In this document: positions 21,825 through 34,973 of the stretch, piece by piece
Position numbering within the stretch: the stretch's first letter is position 1
Layout: the number at the start of each line of letters is the position of its first letter
DNA from: Hysterium pulicare CBS 123377
Taxonomy: Eukaryota; Ascomycota; Dothideomycetes; Hysteriales; Hysteriaceae
NCBI GenBank assembly: GCA_000467715.1
Contig: AJFK01000749.1
Location: 1 to 59,829, forward strand
Direction of reading: 5' to 3'
Length of the DNA: 59,829 bases
The notes under the pieces: model-generated
Told to the model about the DNA's origin: nothing
Database searches by the model: none
The model's input: only the letters and a program-made list of their open reading frames with translations
Program-made: the position numbers and the translations under genes

Positions 21825-23999
21825 TTATCCGAAGCCCTCAGTAAACATCTCCACGCCCCTTTCCCGTTTCCCAAACGCATAATCAAAATTCATTTTCGCC
21901 ACCAAAGTCCGCGTTCGGTTCATCAGAGCGCGATTCGCACATATGCCTACCATAGTCGAGCTAGCGTCTTTAGTAGAAGCGGTAGAGGAGAGGATGGAGG
22001 AGATGTTGGGGCGGGAGCCGTAAGTTCGATTGATGGGTGATGTGGAATGGGTTGACAAGGACGGGGAAGGAGGAGGGTTCGTTTGTGATCGGATTTCATG
22101 GCAATTGCATGTTCTTGTGGTGCCTGAAGAGGTAGTCATCAATCCGACGGTCTCTTCAATCTCCCCGGTCTCCTCCGCGTTCGAGGCATAAGGGGATTCT
22201 GGATTTGATGGCGAGGAAAGAGATCGTAGGGTGATATCATCATTTCCCTCGGCATGACTCCAGACGGGCTGGTTTTCCTCCGCGGCATCTTCAGTGCAGG
22301 TCTCATCTTGTGCTGGGTGTTCCGAGTGCGGACAGGTGGTGTAAAACTCAACAGATACCTCAACACCAGCATCCTTCAACCGCTCGACATGCCTTTGTAA
22401 CATTTCAGATACGGCTACATCAAACCCATGATTCAGATGCCTCACGATCCAAACGAAGTGAATCCGCCGAACATGCAGCCTCTGAGCTAAAGGAAGTACG
22501 CGACTCGATGCGACCTTTGCGAGATGGTCCATGATAGATAGAGTAAAGGTGACTCCAGTGGAAGTCGAAATCAGAAGCAGGTTTTCGTAGCTTGTCCATG
22601 AAGGTACGAAGCCATACGGCCCATCTATGATTGCGGTGAGTCGCAATGGTGGAGTGTCAGTGTTCACCCTCCGGGAAGCCAGCCATTTCAGATAGTGGCG
22701 GGATAGGCGCTGGGTGAGGCCGGTGTGGGAACGGATAAGAAGGACCATTTCGTCCACATCCTGCTCTATTGGTTTGCTCTTGTTGGTATCGGATTCGACA
22801 TCGTCCAAGCTCGGCGCACTCGGTGCTCCTAATGATGGACATGTGGCAGGCGTGAACGGATGTTGCTCAAACCACCCAACCTTAGGCATATACAACCTGA
22901 TGTGCTGACCTGGTTCCCAACGAAACGGGAGGCCTCGTATCCGCAATATGGTAGTGGTTTCGTCAGGTATGGGTAGGTTTCCAGTTTGGTTAGCTGATAT
23001 GCTGTTGGCAGAAGCTTCGATCTCAACGCTGTGTCCGATGGGGCAGCGCGGAGCAGTCGAAGTCAATGATGATTCATCCTTGGAAACCCAGGAGTACTGT
23101 CCCTTCCATTTGGAGGTCGATATGTTGCTGCGGACGATGATGAAGCAGCAAATGAATTTATCCATCAACACGAATGTGATGGCCATGTAAATATTATAAC
23201 GTGCATATACTGGAACATGCTTCAAAGCGAACCACAGAAATGCCATGGTAGATAGAAGATGGTTGATGTAGAACCATCTATATCCGCGATGCCTCAGAGG
23301 TAGAAGGCTAGTCAGGGCAATCCACCACAGGAGGCCATAAGCGCATAGCGCGCCTCTTACCAGTCTCCATGATCCAATGAAGGATGACATATGAGTTGTA
23401 GCCGAGAGGAGAAGAATGCGGCCAGCCCAACGGTGAATCCAGTTGATCCGTTCGTAAGATACTCCGGCGAGAAAGTTGATCGGACCTCGTTTTGTGGCCA
23501 GGAAATAGAGGAGAGGCACCTGGCTCACAGTCATCCATGCTGCGCGGAAGCCAATGTAGTCGCGGAAGTAAATGGAGGAGACGGGTTTTGTCACCGAGGC
23601 AATTTGTAGGAAAATGATGACTGCGTAAGTTGCAATGGCGAACAACTGGCCGAGTGAGAGGACGGAAAGCTTGGGAAAGGAGAGCAGATAAAGAGCTCTC
23701 ATGACAGCTGCGAACCGGTCGAGCAGGTTATTAGAATAGGCATATTCGGAAGGCGATCTCCAAGTAGTTCGACTGAGCCTTTGAGTCCTGCATAAAATCT
23801 TGTTAGTGCATCCTCACGGGGTTAGAATGTCCATGCCTTACATCCGCTGGTTTTGGCACCAGGAATATGTTCTTGCAACGAATCTGGCGAGTACGATTGA
23901 GGCAATGAGGCACCAAAACATGCGTGCCTGCGACTTGTCCACCTCGAGTCTAGCCACACCCTCATTCAATCGTGGCGATATCATGGTCGTCTCCGTCAT
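21825..23999 (-). CDS. Ferric/cupric-chelate reductase (FRE family flavocytochrome b)
   Basis: Two exons on the minus strand, 23999-23842 and 23787-21825, with a 54-nt intron, give 706 residues. It is a plasma-membrane enzyme that moves electrons from NADPH through FAD and two hemes to extracellular Fe(III) or Cu(II). The ferric-reductase transmembrane domain has two bis-His pairs, each with 13 residues between them: H171/H185 and H229/H243. The FAD-binding motif HPFT is at H362, preceded by WEPGQHIRLYMP. The NAD-binding part includes LLLISTSTGVTFTLS. The C-terminal region carries a long Ser/Thr/Glu-rich insertion (around 535-640), unlike compact members. The short first exon supplies the first membrane helix (FWCLIASIVLARFVARTY). 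There is no siderophore or iron-uptake neighbour. Confidence 0.92.
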
Positions 24000-25184
24000 A
24001 TTTTGAGGTCTAAGAAAGGGTGTCCACGAGGCATGCTATGAGATGAGACTTAGAAATGGAGGTCTTTCCATATGCATTGGGTTATTCGCCGATAAAGAGA
24101 GGGTATGGGAGTATAGGCGTTGGTATTGAGATCCTGAAAGGGCTTAGCCTCTTTGGGTGACCGTCGCACGCCGTACAAAGGATGGCGGAAAGAGGTGCCT
24201 CTAACAGACACGGATCCTGTCTTCTTATGAAGCAGCATCCACCATTTGTTACGCATTGGCATAGGTCGAAACCGCTAAGAGTTGACCTCCGAAGGGCTCC
24301 CTGTAACGCGAGTTCTCCACCTCAGGCACCGAGGCGTCAAGCCCGTATTGTAGGAAGGCGGATGTTTTAGCGGGATCAGAATGTTGCCAGTAATATCTAC
24401 GGACGAAGAATCTGATACATGCGTGAAGTTGCATAGTCTCAAAGTAGCTGTTTCGAGATTGTTTGGTGGTAGCCATCGCGAAACGCCAACGTTTCGAAGG
24501 CGACACGGTGCCGATAGCCGTCCTAATTCAGCGGCAGCGACCTGATTCTCAAAAGCAACTGTCAATAGACAATGAGATATGAAGCAGCACAGTGATGATA
24601 CTGTGGACGGATGGGTAAAGTGTGGAGGTGGAAGGTTGAATGTTACATCTTGACGGAGAAGATTCGTGATCGTCTCAGAATTGGACCGAGGGCGCGAAAA
24701 CTTGCGAGGAATCACCACAGACAAAACCTTGGAACTTGCTCAATCATGCGCATTTGCTGACCACGACTCCAGCAGAGACATCCAAGCTCTTCTCGAGAAA
24801 TCAATAAGGACTCATTTGATAAGGAAAGAATATTCTGAGGTGACGACCTTGGCCGAGGGCGTCAGAATACGAGAACACGTGCATCCATGTTCCGTTCCTT
24901 TAGCCGCAAATATGGAGTGGACGTCGCTTCACGTCTCGAGAGCTCTCCCTACACTCCGTGTGTTGTGTGTAGACTCTGGTTCAAGGCAAGAAGCATCTAC
25001 ATGTTCGGCCTCTATGTCCCTCCTATGCGCCCACGAGTCATGGAGCGAGAATCAGCCGTGTTCTATGGCGTCGAACTCAGCCTCGCTGGCAAGCCCGTAA
25101 TTCAAAAGCCCAGTAGATCCTTCTTCTTCTTCTCTTTCTTCTTCTTCTTCTTCTCCACGACACGGCTCCTCTCTCGCTCTCGCC
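24000..25184. other. Divergent promoter region with polypyrimidine tract
   Basis: About 1.2 kb between the divergent ferric reductase (-) and small membrane protein (+) genes. Frames such as 24275-24724 have no recognisable features. The notable element is a TTC-rich tract at about 25110-25157, ending about 27 bp before the ATG at 25185. CT-rich tracts near the transcription start are common in fungal promoters. Confidence 0.5.
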
Positions 25185-25875
25185 ATGAAAAGTCTTGACG
25201 TCTTCTCCCTCGCTGCCAACGTAGTCGGCATCCTAGCATTCACTCTCGCCATCGGCGCCTCTATAACCGCATTTTACGCACTCACAGCCCACGCCCTAGA
25301 AGAAATCGACACGATTCAATCGGAATGGAACAACGCCGACGACGAAATCTCCCTTCTTTTCAAGTACTGGCTATCGGAGAAATCTCGAAATGCTATCGAG
25401 CTTCAGGAGTATTTACGTGTGATGCAATCCTCCATGAACGCCTTGGCCGACTCAGCAATTGCCATATCACGTGAGCTGGAAGAGATGAATCCGGAAGATC
25501 GAAAGACATCATTCCTTGGGTTTGAGGTGAGGAGGAGGATATGGTGGGCTTGCAGAAGGAAGGGACTATTGGAGAAGATGGCGGAATTCTCAAGACGGAG
25601 ACAGGGTTTGATTCATATGCAGTTGGGTCTGCTTCTAAGGTATGTATGTGACTTCGACTTGGGGGCCGGGCTGACGACGATACAGGAAGACAATTTCTCA
25701 GGAAAACGAGGCCAAGACACAGAAGGACTTACTTCGCAGCATCACACTGTTGCCGGACTCCCTGTCTGCCGCGGCATTCAAACTATCTCAACAGAGTAAT
25801 ACTCTTGTACCTACTTCCTGTGTAGAAAATGCCATGAGAAAGAGAGGCTTCGAAGAGTCAGAAGCTATAGATTGA
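25185..25875 (+). CDS. Unrecognised small membrane-anchored protein
   Basis: Two exons, 25185-25639 and 25686-25875, with a 46-nt intron (GTATGT...TACAG), give 214 residues. An N-terminal hydrophobic helix (VFSLAANVVGILAFTLAIGA, about 5-24, continuing to 32) is followed by predicted helical, charged sequence with Leu periodicity, including RRRIWWACRRKGLLEKM near 123-139. There is no cleavage site typical of secretion, so it is probably membrane-anchored. The N-terminus vaguely resembles the start of fungal STAND-associated proteins, but this is not enough for a call. The intron is supported because splicing restores a long frame that would otherwise shift. Function unknown. Confidence 0.6.
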
Positions 25876-26604
25876 TCTTCTTTCGTAGAGCAACTAAGAA
25901 CCAGTTCCCAGGCCACGAAGACCCGAAGGAAGAACCCATGCAGCAGGTGCCCTAAAGGTGCTCGAGCAGAAAGCGCGTTGGCATTTCGACCATGCTCAGA
26001 CTCGCCGCTACTAAAGAGAGCTCATACCACCAAGTAGACGAATGTCCGAAGTGACTTGCGGCCTTGAAACCGCGTTCGGATGTGAAGGCATGTCAGACGG
26101 ACCATAAGGCTGACTCCTGCCGTGAAGACTTGTCAGCGCAAAGTATCCAATTCTGCCCGACGAAAACTATCACAAATCCTTCGCTTGTTGTTGTGATGTA
26201 ATAGGTTGGTCGGACGCCATATCTGCGTCTGTCTGACCATGCAGAAGGTGTGCCGGTAGCTGATTGGTCCCCAATGCAGCCATCATTAGTAGCCCCTTCA
26301 AAAGCCATGTCGAAAGGCAGTCTGCAAGGCTCAACACGCAACTCGGCAATTGCATCCAAGCATGCTCTTACGGTACTTCTATGGGTGGGCCTGGCTACAC
26401 GGTACGGGCCGCGGCTCCACTTGCCACGCAAACCGGGTCATTGGTCCCAAAGCGGGCGATCGCTGTTGGTATCCGGCGTCAAGGAAGCATCATGAATCGA
26501 GACCACAGTAAGCGGAGCATATTCAAACCCGTTCGACCCGGACATACACCTGCTTCACCAGTCAACTCCCTTTCTCTTCATCCAGTTTCAATTCTTTCCC
26601 GAAA
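25876..26604. other. Intergenic region, no gene seen
   Basis: About 730 bp between two plus-strand genes. It should contain the promoter of the rhodopsin-domain protein. Overlapping frames at 26093-26495 lack recognisable features. Confidence 0.45.
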
Positions 26605-28027
26605 ATGGACGATGTATCAGGTATTCCCAAGTCAATGTGGGCTCAGTTGCAGAATACCACAATAGCAGAGCCACCTCCTGTAAGTTATATCCGGGGAGTC
26701 TTTATGGTTATATCGTGTCACTGACCCGGATACAAAGGGCATTGTCGCCAACATTGCGCATCCACATTTCCACGGACAACCGGTAACGATAGCAGCATCG
26801 ATCTGTCTGCCACTGGTGGTAGCGTTTGCCTGCATACGAGTATATGCAAAATGTCGCATCATGCGGAAATGGGCGTTAGATGATTGTAAGCATCGATTCT
26901 TAGCTGGATATAATGATCTAATTGAACGTAGATGTGTTTTTGCTAGGTCTAGTATGTGCCCACGAATCGAACTTAGTGGACGCGTTCTGACATTAGATAC
27001 CTCTTTCAGTCGGCTGGAATTATTTGGATTGCTCTCATCGTTAAGCGTAAATCATCATCACAAGCCCCCATGACTGGAAAGTCTTTCTGACTCCTCCTCA
27101 GAGATGACCGGAGGTGCCCACGGGTACCACACTTGGGACCTCACTATAAGAGACCTAACAAAAGCTGTACTAATGGTAGTTAATTCCCAGGACTTCCCTG
27201 CGTCTTGTTATTGTTTGCTTATTAGTTTGAAAGCGTTCCTTCGTTGTCCAAGTTTTCACAAGCCCCATAACCGGGTTGATCAAATTGACCCTGTTTTGCT
27301 TTTACTTGACGGTTTTCCACCCTCTCGTATGGCTACGGCGACTTTCGGACGCTGGCATTGTCGTCTCCGGGATATTCTACACCTCAGCCGCAATCGTCCT
27401 GGCCGTTGTTTGCGCTCCGCGCGGAGGAGCGGACCAACAAGCTTACGTGGCGGGCATGGGTGGTAGGCAGTGCGCAAGTACTTCTGGTATCGTACAAAAT
27501 TACGACATTGTGATTGGGGTCTTCAATGTCCTCAGCGATCTTTATATCCTCATAATCCCTTTACCGGCTATAGCAAAGCTCAATCTGCCGCAAGGGAACA
27601 AATTTGGCGTATTCATGATCTTCCTGACGGGTGCTAGGTAAGGATTTCGGATTTCTTCGAGCTTTTCAAGGCTAACTATATTGACTTAGAGCATGCATTA
27701 TGAGCATACTGTCCTTGGTCTATCGGTGCCGACTGTATAGATCCAAGGATGACTTCTACGATGAGATTCCGCTGCTGACCGTTACGTATGTGCCGGGGTC
27801 TCAATATGTATCCATGTATACGCGCTGACCTGATATGAAGAACAATTGAGATATCCGTGGGTATCATTATACCTTGCGTGCCGTCTTTCGCGAAAGCATT
27901 CCATCAAGCGTCCGAGCATACGAAGTCATACCTGAATAGCCGATTCGGATCGTCGCGAGGAACAACCGATTTCGCAACAAAAGGGACTACTAAGAATGAG
28001 GATGAGCTGAATATACTTGATGGGTGA
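26605..28027 (+). CDS. Rhodopsin-domain (PTH11/SAT4-like) seven-helix membrane protein, first copy
   Basis: Eight exons read by eye: 26605-26679, 26738-26885, 26932-26951, 27010-27039, 27104-27175, 27234-27637, 27690-27785 and 27841-28027, totalling 343 residues. All introns are 46-64 nt and keep frame. The exons of 20 and 30 nt are the least certain. Family features are ITIAAS-type first helix (TIAASICLPLVVAFACIRVYAK), KWALDDYVFLL (the conserved Asp-Asp before helix 2), VVQVFTSPITGLIKLTLFCFY, NVLSDLYILIIPLPAI and VTTIEISVGIIIPCVPSF-like end. Such fungal integral membrane proteins of the rhodopsin fold are poorly understood; some (PTH11) act in surface sensing. A polar tail of about 45 residues ends the protein. 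Role here unknown. Confidence 0.75.
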
Positions 28028-30710
28028 ATGTTGGCACACGCAGGAAAGCAGTCACCAAGTGCTTCCGATGATGAGATACTTACAGCGCTGCCTGCTTGTA
28101 CAAACAAAAAGGCCATATTTTTATCGCAGGAGGAGTGGAGGTCTCTAGATGAGACCTATGAGCTGAGTGAGACGGATCATTGGCACCAAGGAGGCAATGG
28201 ATGATGCTGTGGGATTCCAAGCTTGACATTGTGAATTTTTGTGGACCGGGTTTGCGGTCAGACGGAAAAGCCAACGAAAGCTCATGTTGTTGCTCTGGTC
28301 CATGCTTGTGAAGCTAGGAGGAGAGGATTGTTCGGTAGATAATTCCATCCTTTTTCAGTAGGAGAGCCTCGAATGGGTGAGCCGAAAGCGTCCGAATTTA
28401 CTTCTGAAGATAAGTTTATTGCCGGTCTCCGAGATGCCATCATAATTTGAACTCATGGAGGACTAAGGGGAGCGTCCTCTGAGAATTTGTCATCTCTTTT
28501 CAATGTTACATCTTAGTAGTTTGGCTCTACCAGCTCAGCCTTTCTGGGAATCCGATCAACGCTAACCTCGGTCGAACTCACATAAATCCCTTACCCAAAC
28601 CCACACGGGCTATATTTCAAAGACAACAGTTCTTGATCCGAAGTGTTAATAAGCTACCCGCTTCCCATTCCTCGGCTGTGGTAAACTTCGCGGGGATGCC
28701 GTGCGGTGGGCATGACTCGTCGCTTTTGGAGGATGCTGCCAGCAATTTTACCATCAGCCTGCAAAGAAGACTCTGGCTCTGGGAGAAGCGTGAAAGCCAG
28801 TTGACATCCTTGAGGTTGTTGGGAAAGTATCATAAGGAATAGGTACTCTCTGGACTTATACAGCCATGGGAGGCAGTACCGGCCGTGCACGGTCGTACAC
28901 AAGTCTAATGAGCCACAGCCCGTTACACAACATGTACGGGAAGGGAAACGGGAACACAGCATGACGGCAGCGAACACTCGTGCCCTCAAACCAACTTGAT
29001 GACTATGCGGATCTCAAAGAAATGCCGTTCTTATATTCAGTGTCTCTGGGTTGGGAAAGCGCTTAGAAAAGGATCGTGGAGCACGTGATGACTTCTGTCA
29101 CCTGAATTAGAAGTAGGTAATAGTCAGAGAAAGTGGAGTCCCAGCACTTATGCCAAAAACGTCTGTATGTCGACGCCGGTGGAGAGTTTGGATGAATGGG
29201 GAGCAAAGGGCGGATACCGCGATAGACGGCTGAAAGCTGCAGAACAACACACGTCGGACTGCCTTGCAGTAGTCGCCCAACACGAGGAAATCAATGCAAA
29301 ATGCCACGAGCTCGAGTTTCTAACTTCTTTCACCTACCAATCTTTTGCGACCCCCGGAGAAGTGCGAAAAAAGATCAACAGTGGGAAGGGCTTGGTTGAG
29401 TTAGAGTGGGAGTCTGGCTACGTACCTGGGACTTGTGTCGCCCCTCGTTCCCTTCGTTCACCATGCAGTAGCGAAAAGTTTAAACATCAGAACGTGGCCT
29501 GCTGGGGGCACCTAAGCTATCTACTAAACAACGATGGCGTGGAGCTTGATATAGCCTGTTTATCACCCACCAGGCCACCAACTCGCATGCTCAGAGCCTG
29601 ATTTGTGAAGCTACGTCAGCGTCAATGAGGTTGTCAATATTGATGCGCCTTGCAGAAGAGCGAAAATCATCGCTGAGGACGTCGGTTAAGGGTACGCATG
29701 AAAGGCCCCAAAAGTGTGGTAAGTTTCGAGGTGTAGGTTCTTCTATGCAAAGGCGTTGCTCTTCGCGGGTGGCGCCCACGTCGTTTGTGCGGCCGCTGCC
29801 CGAGTTGGTCTTGCTTCCTCGCATTGCATCATCTCTCTGAACTAGATGTGCATTCTACGTGTTGATCTGCCCGCCACGGTCGCCGAGTTTAGAAGCTCCA
29901 CGTGGGCGGTGATCTTGGTGTACTCTTAGTGAAGTTGGAAATTGAGTTCACGCCGCTGCTTCATCCCTTTTGCAGCCACCGTTTGAAACTCGATGTGGCC
30001 ATGCTGACTCCACCAACAAGAACTGTAGTGGTGTAGTCACTTGCCAACGTACCGATGTAAAAAAGATAATCATTGTACTTGTTTGCAAGGTCGCTTTACT
30101 AGCTATAGTATCTCTGCCCATAGCCCGGTTCGCATCCCAAGTGCCAGGAACGTCATTCCTGCAGTCCTCTCCCCGATCCGTGATTATCAATACGGCTCTA
30201 ATCGACGGCCAGTCAATCTCTCAGCGACGCACCCCGCAACGTTACGATGAGCGGGAGCCACTTCTACAGACATGGATATCAGGACATGCAACTCCAATGT
30301 GGAGTATGCAGAACGTAGAGTATGCAGAACACAGAGTAATAATGCTCACGGGACATTTATCGCCATGGATTTATGAATGGTAGCGATGTTCGACACAGGC
30401 GTAGTCATGCAGAAGTCGCAGTGTAGGCTTTCGCGGAGAGTACAGAGGACGAAACTGCCAAGCCAATTTTTAATCTGCTTACAATGATATACGTACATTC
30501 TGCTAGGTAAGAATTGGTATAATTTACAGCGGTGACCATTTTTATTAATATGTAGTACTATACATTGAAAGAACGTCCCGAGCAACCAGTGATATTTCTA
30601 GACCCCTCTATGCATGATTTTTCCGACGATTGAGCTTCCCATGTATTATTTCAACGAGACGGTCGGAGCAGGACGAAAGAAAGCCGATGCAGCAGTAATC
30701 ATAGATAACA
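28028..30710. other. Gene-empty region between two rhodopsin-domain genes
   Basis: About 2.7 kb between the convergent 3' ends of two rhodopsin-domain genes. Frames at 28633-28842, 29167-29601 and 29970-30383 (+) were examined. None has a recognisable domain or spliced continuation. A decayed gene is possible. No transposon terminal repeats were noticed. Confidence 0.4.
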
Positions 30711-32223
30711 TTATACAGTCATTCGTGGAAGGGCGGTTGGAGTCGGTGATGATTGACTGGATCGAGTGTCGTATCCTGCATTGATATCTGTCTGGGCAAT
30801 GATCTTGCCGTAATTTGGAGCAGTCCCGTCATCGTTATCCGACTTGGGTTCGCTTCCGTGGCGCTCGGCAATAATGAAATCGTTGTCGGTGACTATTCTT
30901 CGTTTAGCCATGCTAGGCTGACTGCCATGGTATCTAGCTCGGAGGACGGAAAAACGCGAGCTGAACGTTCCAGGGAACTGTTTCGCAAGCAAGGCCCGTA
31001 ATGTAGGAAGGGAAGCGCAAATGACACCAATGTTCAATTCCATGGAAGACCAGGTTGCTGTGCCAGGGTTATCCCAAGTGATATCACGGCTTATAGAGAC
31101 AACATGAAGAGCATGAAGGCGCAAACATGATGCTATACTAGCACTATTCATGGCAAATCGTATCAGTAATCGGTAGCGCGATGCAAGAATGAGATACTAC
31201 TTACAATCCGCCAAGCCCAAGGATGATAATCAAGCTGATTTTCTCACGCCGGGGTAGGATCAGCTTCTTCAAGATGAAAATCGGGAGAATAAGGATCCAG
31301 AGATCCGTAAATATATTAACTGCAGCATTCGCAAACCAGAGAGCTGGTTTATTCATGCAGCGACCGGAGATTGTATCGTCCCAAAATTTTGCAACTGGGT
31401 AGCAGGTGAAGATCCCAGTGAGAAAGGTCTCGACGCAAATGACAACGATCATAGCCATAAAAGCAAAACAGGCGTAGCGCACTTGCTTGGCAATAGTGAT
31501 CCGAAGAAATTGTAGTACGATTGACATCTTGATCGATGTTAAGCTGAAATTGTACATGATGATGCTTACGAAGAGAGCCTATGACTATTAGCAATAACAT
31601 TCTCTGAAATGCTAAGTGAAGCACATCGGACGTAGCAATTCGCTGGATTTCGGGCTGCGCATCAATGTCTTGATAACTCTTCTTGCCTTCTGCGTATATC
31701 GTTTGACTATAGTAATGAGATTTTAGAGGCGCATCTAGGCCTCAGCAGACGCTAGAAATATCCATTATACGGCTTTTTATCGTTGGATATAGAGGAAAAT
31801 GAAGCCTGGATCTGATGAGGATTATAACCAATAGTAAAAGAGTACCTTGAGTGATCCAATTCCTTGCAGTGGAGTAAGGGTTGCGCCGTGTCTCCCCATG
31901 CCATAATATACTTCTGTTGCGAAGAGTCAGGAACCGTGCTTTCAAAGTGCTTAGTGCAGAAGACGTACGGAAACCTTGACATATCGATGTTGCGATGGCA
32001 AACATCTATCAGGCGTTAAAACGTTTCGAGGCCCAATCTGATAAGACGAATGGACCAACGCTAATACAATGACAAAATCTTCAGCTGCTACGTTATTCAC
32101 AATCTTGAACCGTGTATAGAGTCGTAGTAGAACTGTGATTGTGGCGAGACAGGGGAAGGTGATAATGATGGCCAATATTTGCGGCCCTTTGTTGGCATGT
32201 AAGCCGCCTGGGTAGGATTCCAT
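30711..32223 (-). CDS. Rhodopsin-domain (PTH11/SAT4-like) membrane protein, second copy
   Basis: Five exons on the minus strand: 32223-32056, 32005-31975, 31913-31846, 31578-31205 and 31143-30711, giving 357 residues. Introns are 50, 61, 267 and 61 nt. The 267-nt one is unusually long for this window, but LK|ALFVSIIMYNFSLTSIKMS across it is continuous and family-like. Conserved parts are the first helix ILAIIITFPCLATITVLLRL, AAEDFVIVLAL, VYYGMGRH (the Gly-Met-Gly-Arg-His loop), the Cys in TCYPVAKFW, NIFTDLWILILPIFILKKL and NIGVICASLPTLRALL. A polar ~80-residue tail follows. It belongs to the same family as the proteins at 26605-28027 and 50208-51334. Ligand and role are unknown. Confidence 0.82.
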
Positions 32224-34973
32224 GAAGGGTAGAGCTTAGGTCTCCGGTATAATGTGTGAGTGTAGAATGCTCCGTAGACCAAGCTACTGAACGTCAGACA
32301 GGATTGATACGAGTATAATCGAGGAAGCCTGTGGGTATTAAAGCTTTGCGAGGACCTGAAACATCGTTTCGATCGACACTCCCTAAGAAGCAGCCAGTTC
32401 AACATGGTGGAAGGGCATAAACGACGATCACCTAGGTGGTGGCCATACGTCTCCAAGGGGCATTCAATGGTCTTTGCCATTTGAAGGTAAAAGTCGGAAT
32501 ACTCGCGACGCTAGGCCTTACTTAGGAAGCATCTGGAAGGAATTGGCAATTGTCGAGCAATACACGAGAGAAATAAGTCAGTAGAGCGCCTTACCGTGAA
32601 CGATGTAGTGCGAGGATGCCACCATGTAGCGTAGCGTGGTGCCACGAGATGTCGTAGGTCAGCCTTACACCGAGGGTGCGGGGAAGCGAGAAGAAGGGTG
32701 CTATTCATGCGAGAGTCGTCACAGAGCAGAAAATCACCGTACTTACTTTTAACCGTCCATTTAGCCTTGGATCGAACGCAGGATGCAACTCTTCAAAGCT
32801 TATCTGCCACCTCCACTTGACTATCCGAAAGACGAAATTCCTGCCATGTTGTACCCTGTTTCCAAAGATCATAGACTGAGCCACAAAAGGGTTTGGTTTC
32901 ATAGGAATTTTCCACCATAATAGCAGCGTGGGCATTCGTCTCCCATGGCGCCAAAAGCACTTCGGTGGAGTTCATTTTCTTGAGATGCATCACAGACATT
33001 GGACACTATTTTTGAGGACGTGTAGTCGCTCACTTCCCCAAGTTTCGATAGAGAATTTTGCAGCTTAGACAATCCAGAAGAGAGGAAGCGGTCGTTGGAC
33101 GCTCCGCAGACCAAACACTTCGACTAATGTGCCAATCGCGAGGATTTTCATCACATCTTATTGTGCGTTCACAATATAGGTTTCTGCAATTCCTCAGATG
33201 AGCAGCGCTGCCATCAACGTGGTACGTTCTTTGAAGGATTGCAAAACTCCTCGCTCGACTGTACTCGCGTTCATGTCCAACTTCATATTCTTCCAGTCAC
33301 TAAATCGTGCTGAGCGGACACCTTCAGAAGGGCTCTGAACATGGATTGCACCCGAAGGCCATTAGTCGAACGTGTACTCAAATCGCATACCGAGCCTCCA
33401 AGGAACCATAGTTTTGCAAGGACGCGAGAAAATGACGGTGGCGATAGAATGATGACAGTATGCATATGCAAGTGTCTTGAATGATTGCATAATGGCCGAT
33501 ATATCATGATCTGGTGCAATATCCACCTTATGTCAAACGGGGGATTCGTTAGCCGTCATGAAGCGCATCTCTTTCATGCCTTGGAATAGCCTGACCCGGT
33601 TAGCAAGCAAAGAGCGTACGTGAACTACTCAGAGTCAAGACAACACGAATGTAAATATGTCGCCTCCATGTGCCCATTTAAGTCCTTCAGCGAGTGCCTC
33701 GTTGTGGAGAGCGCCTTACACTCGGAATCATAATATTGGTAGAAGCTGATGATCAATTAGAAAGGTCCTCATCTGCAAGGTCTGATTTTTCTTTGGCATA
33801 ATAAATGGCTTCACTTTGAGAATGAAACCGAGGATCCTTCTGATGGCGCTTAAAAAAAACTGCCATCGCGTTAACTTTTGGTGGCGCCCACATACTCTTC
33901 TGGCTGCAGCGAAGCACGAAGTTGCCTCCACGCTGACGGCTTGACGGTTTGATATGGCCACCGTTAGGATGAAAGAATAAGCGCAGATAGATAGAAGCGC
34001 AAGATGACGAACCAAGGGGGCGTTGGGGAAGAGAAGGGAATGCGGTCAGGCAACGGTGAAAATCCTAACCGAGAGTTCGCTTAGAACTTATCGTTCTCAT
34101 GTGCTTTCAAGAAACATTTTCAATCCAAGAGCTTGCTGGGATGGGAGAAACATCAATTGATAGTTGGCACTGGCTTTAAATTGAAGGTACTTTGCATGGT
34201 AATTGCACGTGCACTCATGCTTGGAGCAGGTCACGTGCATGGCTATCTTCGACACTCTATCGACTTTCTACTCTTGTTGTTAGTGCACAATGCCTACGCT
34301 CTCTTCTCGAAAACGAGATGTGAGTCGACCCCTAGAAAAGATTTTTCCGAATGAGACGTAAATGAGGATATGATAATAGAAACCTGATGGTGAGGCCTCC
34401 GGAAGAGGAAATAGTTTGATAAGTAATGCAAAAGCCAATTCAACTACGCTGAAGAAGATAAATAGGGTAAATTTGTAACAACGAAGTTGATTGAAGGCCA
34501 GTGTACAAGTCCGGAGGAAGGGCACCCAGAGCATGAGCCAATCCCTGATCCCACTCGCGTCACTCGCGCCAACAAGCGACCCTAGTCTGCGAATTATTTC
34601 TATTTAAGAACCCCATGTTGCCAATGCTGGCCAAACGGAATGATTGCAAGAACATTGGCCAGATATTTGGAAAGGGGAAAGCAGCATGGATACTGCATCT
34701 ATTGGGCATTGATCCATCTACAAGCTGACGGTGGTAGAGGCTGGTTCGTGAACCTTTGGGTAGGAATGATGATGGCTTCGAGGAAGAGAATCACATTGTA
34801 ATCTTTCTTTGAAGGCATGAGGATAATTTGGCCCACTCTCGTAGTGTTGGGATGTTGGCAAAACTAGATAGTGTGGAACGGTTGAGTATTATTGCATCAT
34901 CACTTTCAATTCTTTAGTAATCTCCGTTCGTCAAATTCATCCATCAAATCTACACTTCCCACAATACTCCAAT
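32224..34973. other. Gene-empty region
   Basis: About 2.75 kb upstream of the second rhodopsin-domain gene and the phospholipase gene, which are divergent. Only frames shorter than about 130 codons occur, with none recognisable. It is comparatively AT-rich and contains several near-identical short words but no clear repeat. It may hold regulatory sequence or decayed genes. Confidence 0.4.

Noticed and set aside
29167-29601. Plus-strand frame of 144 codons between the rhodopsin-domain genes
   Set aside because: The first ~90 codons look moderately protein-like, but there is no domain, signal or homology I can name, and the second half reads as random.
29970-30383. Plus-strand frame of 137 codons with one hydrophobic stretch
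   Set aside because: A single hydrophobic segment without family features is not enough; the overlapping minus-strand frame is of similar quality.
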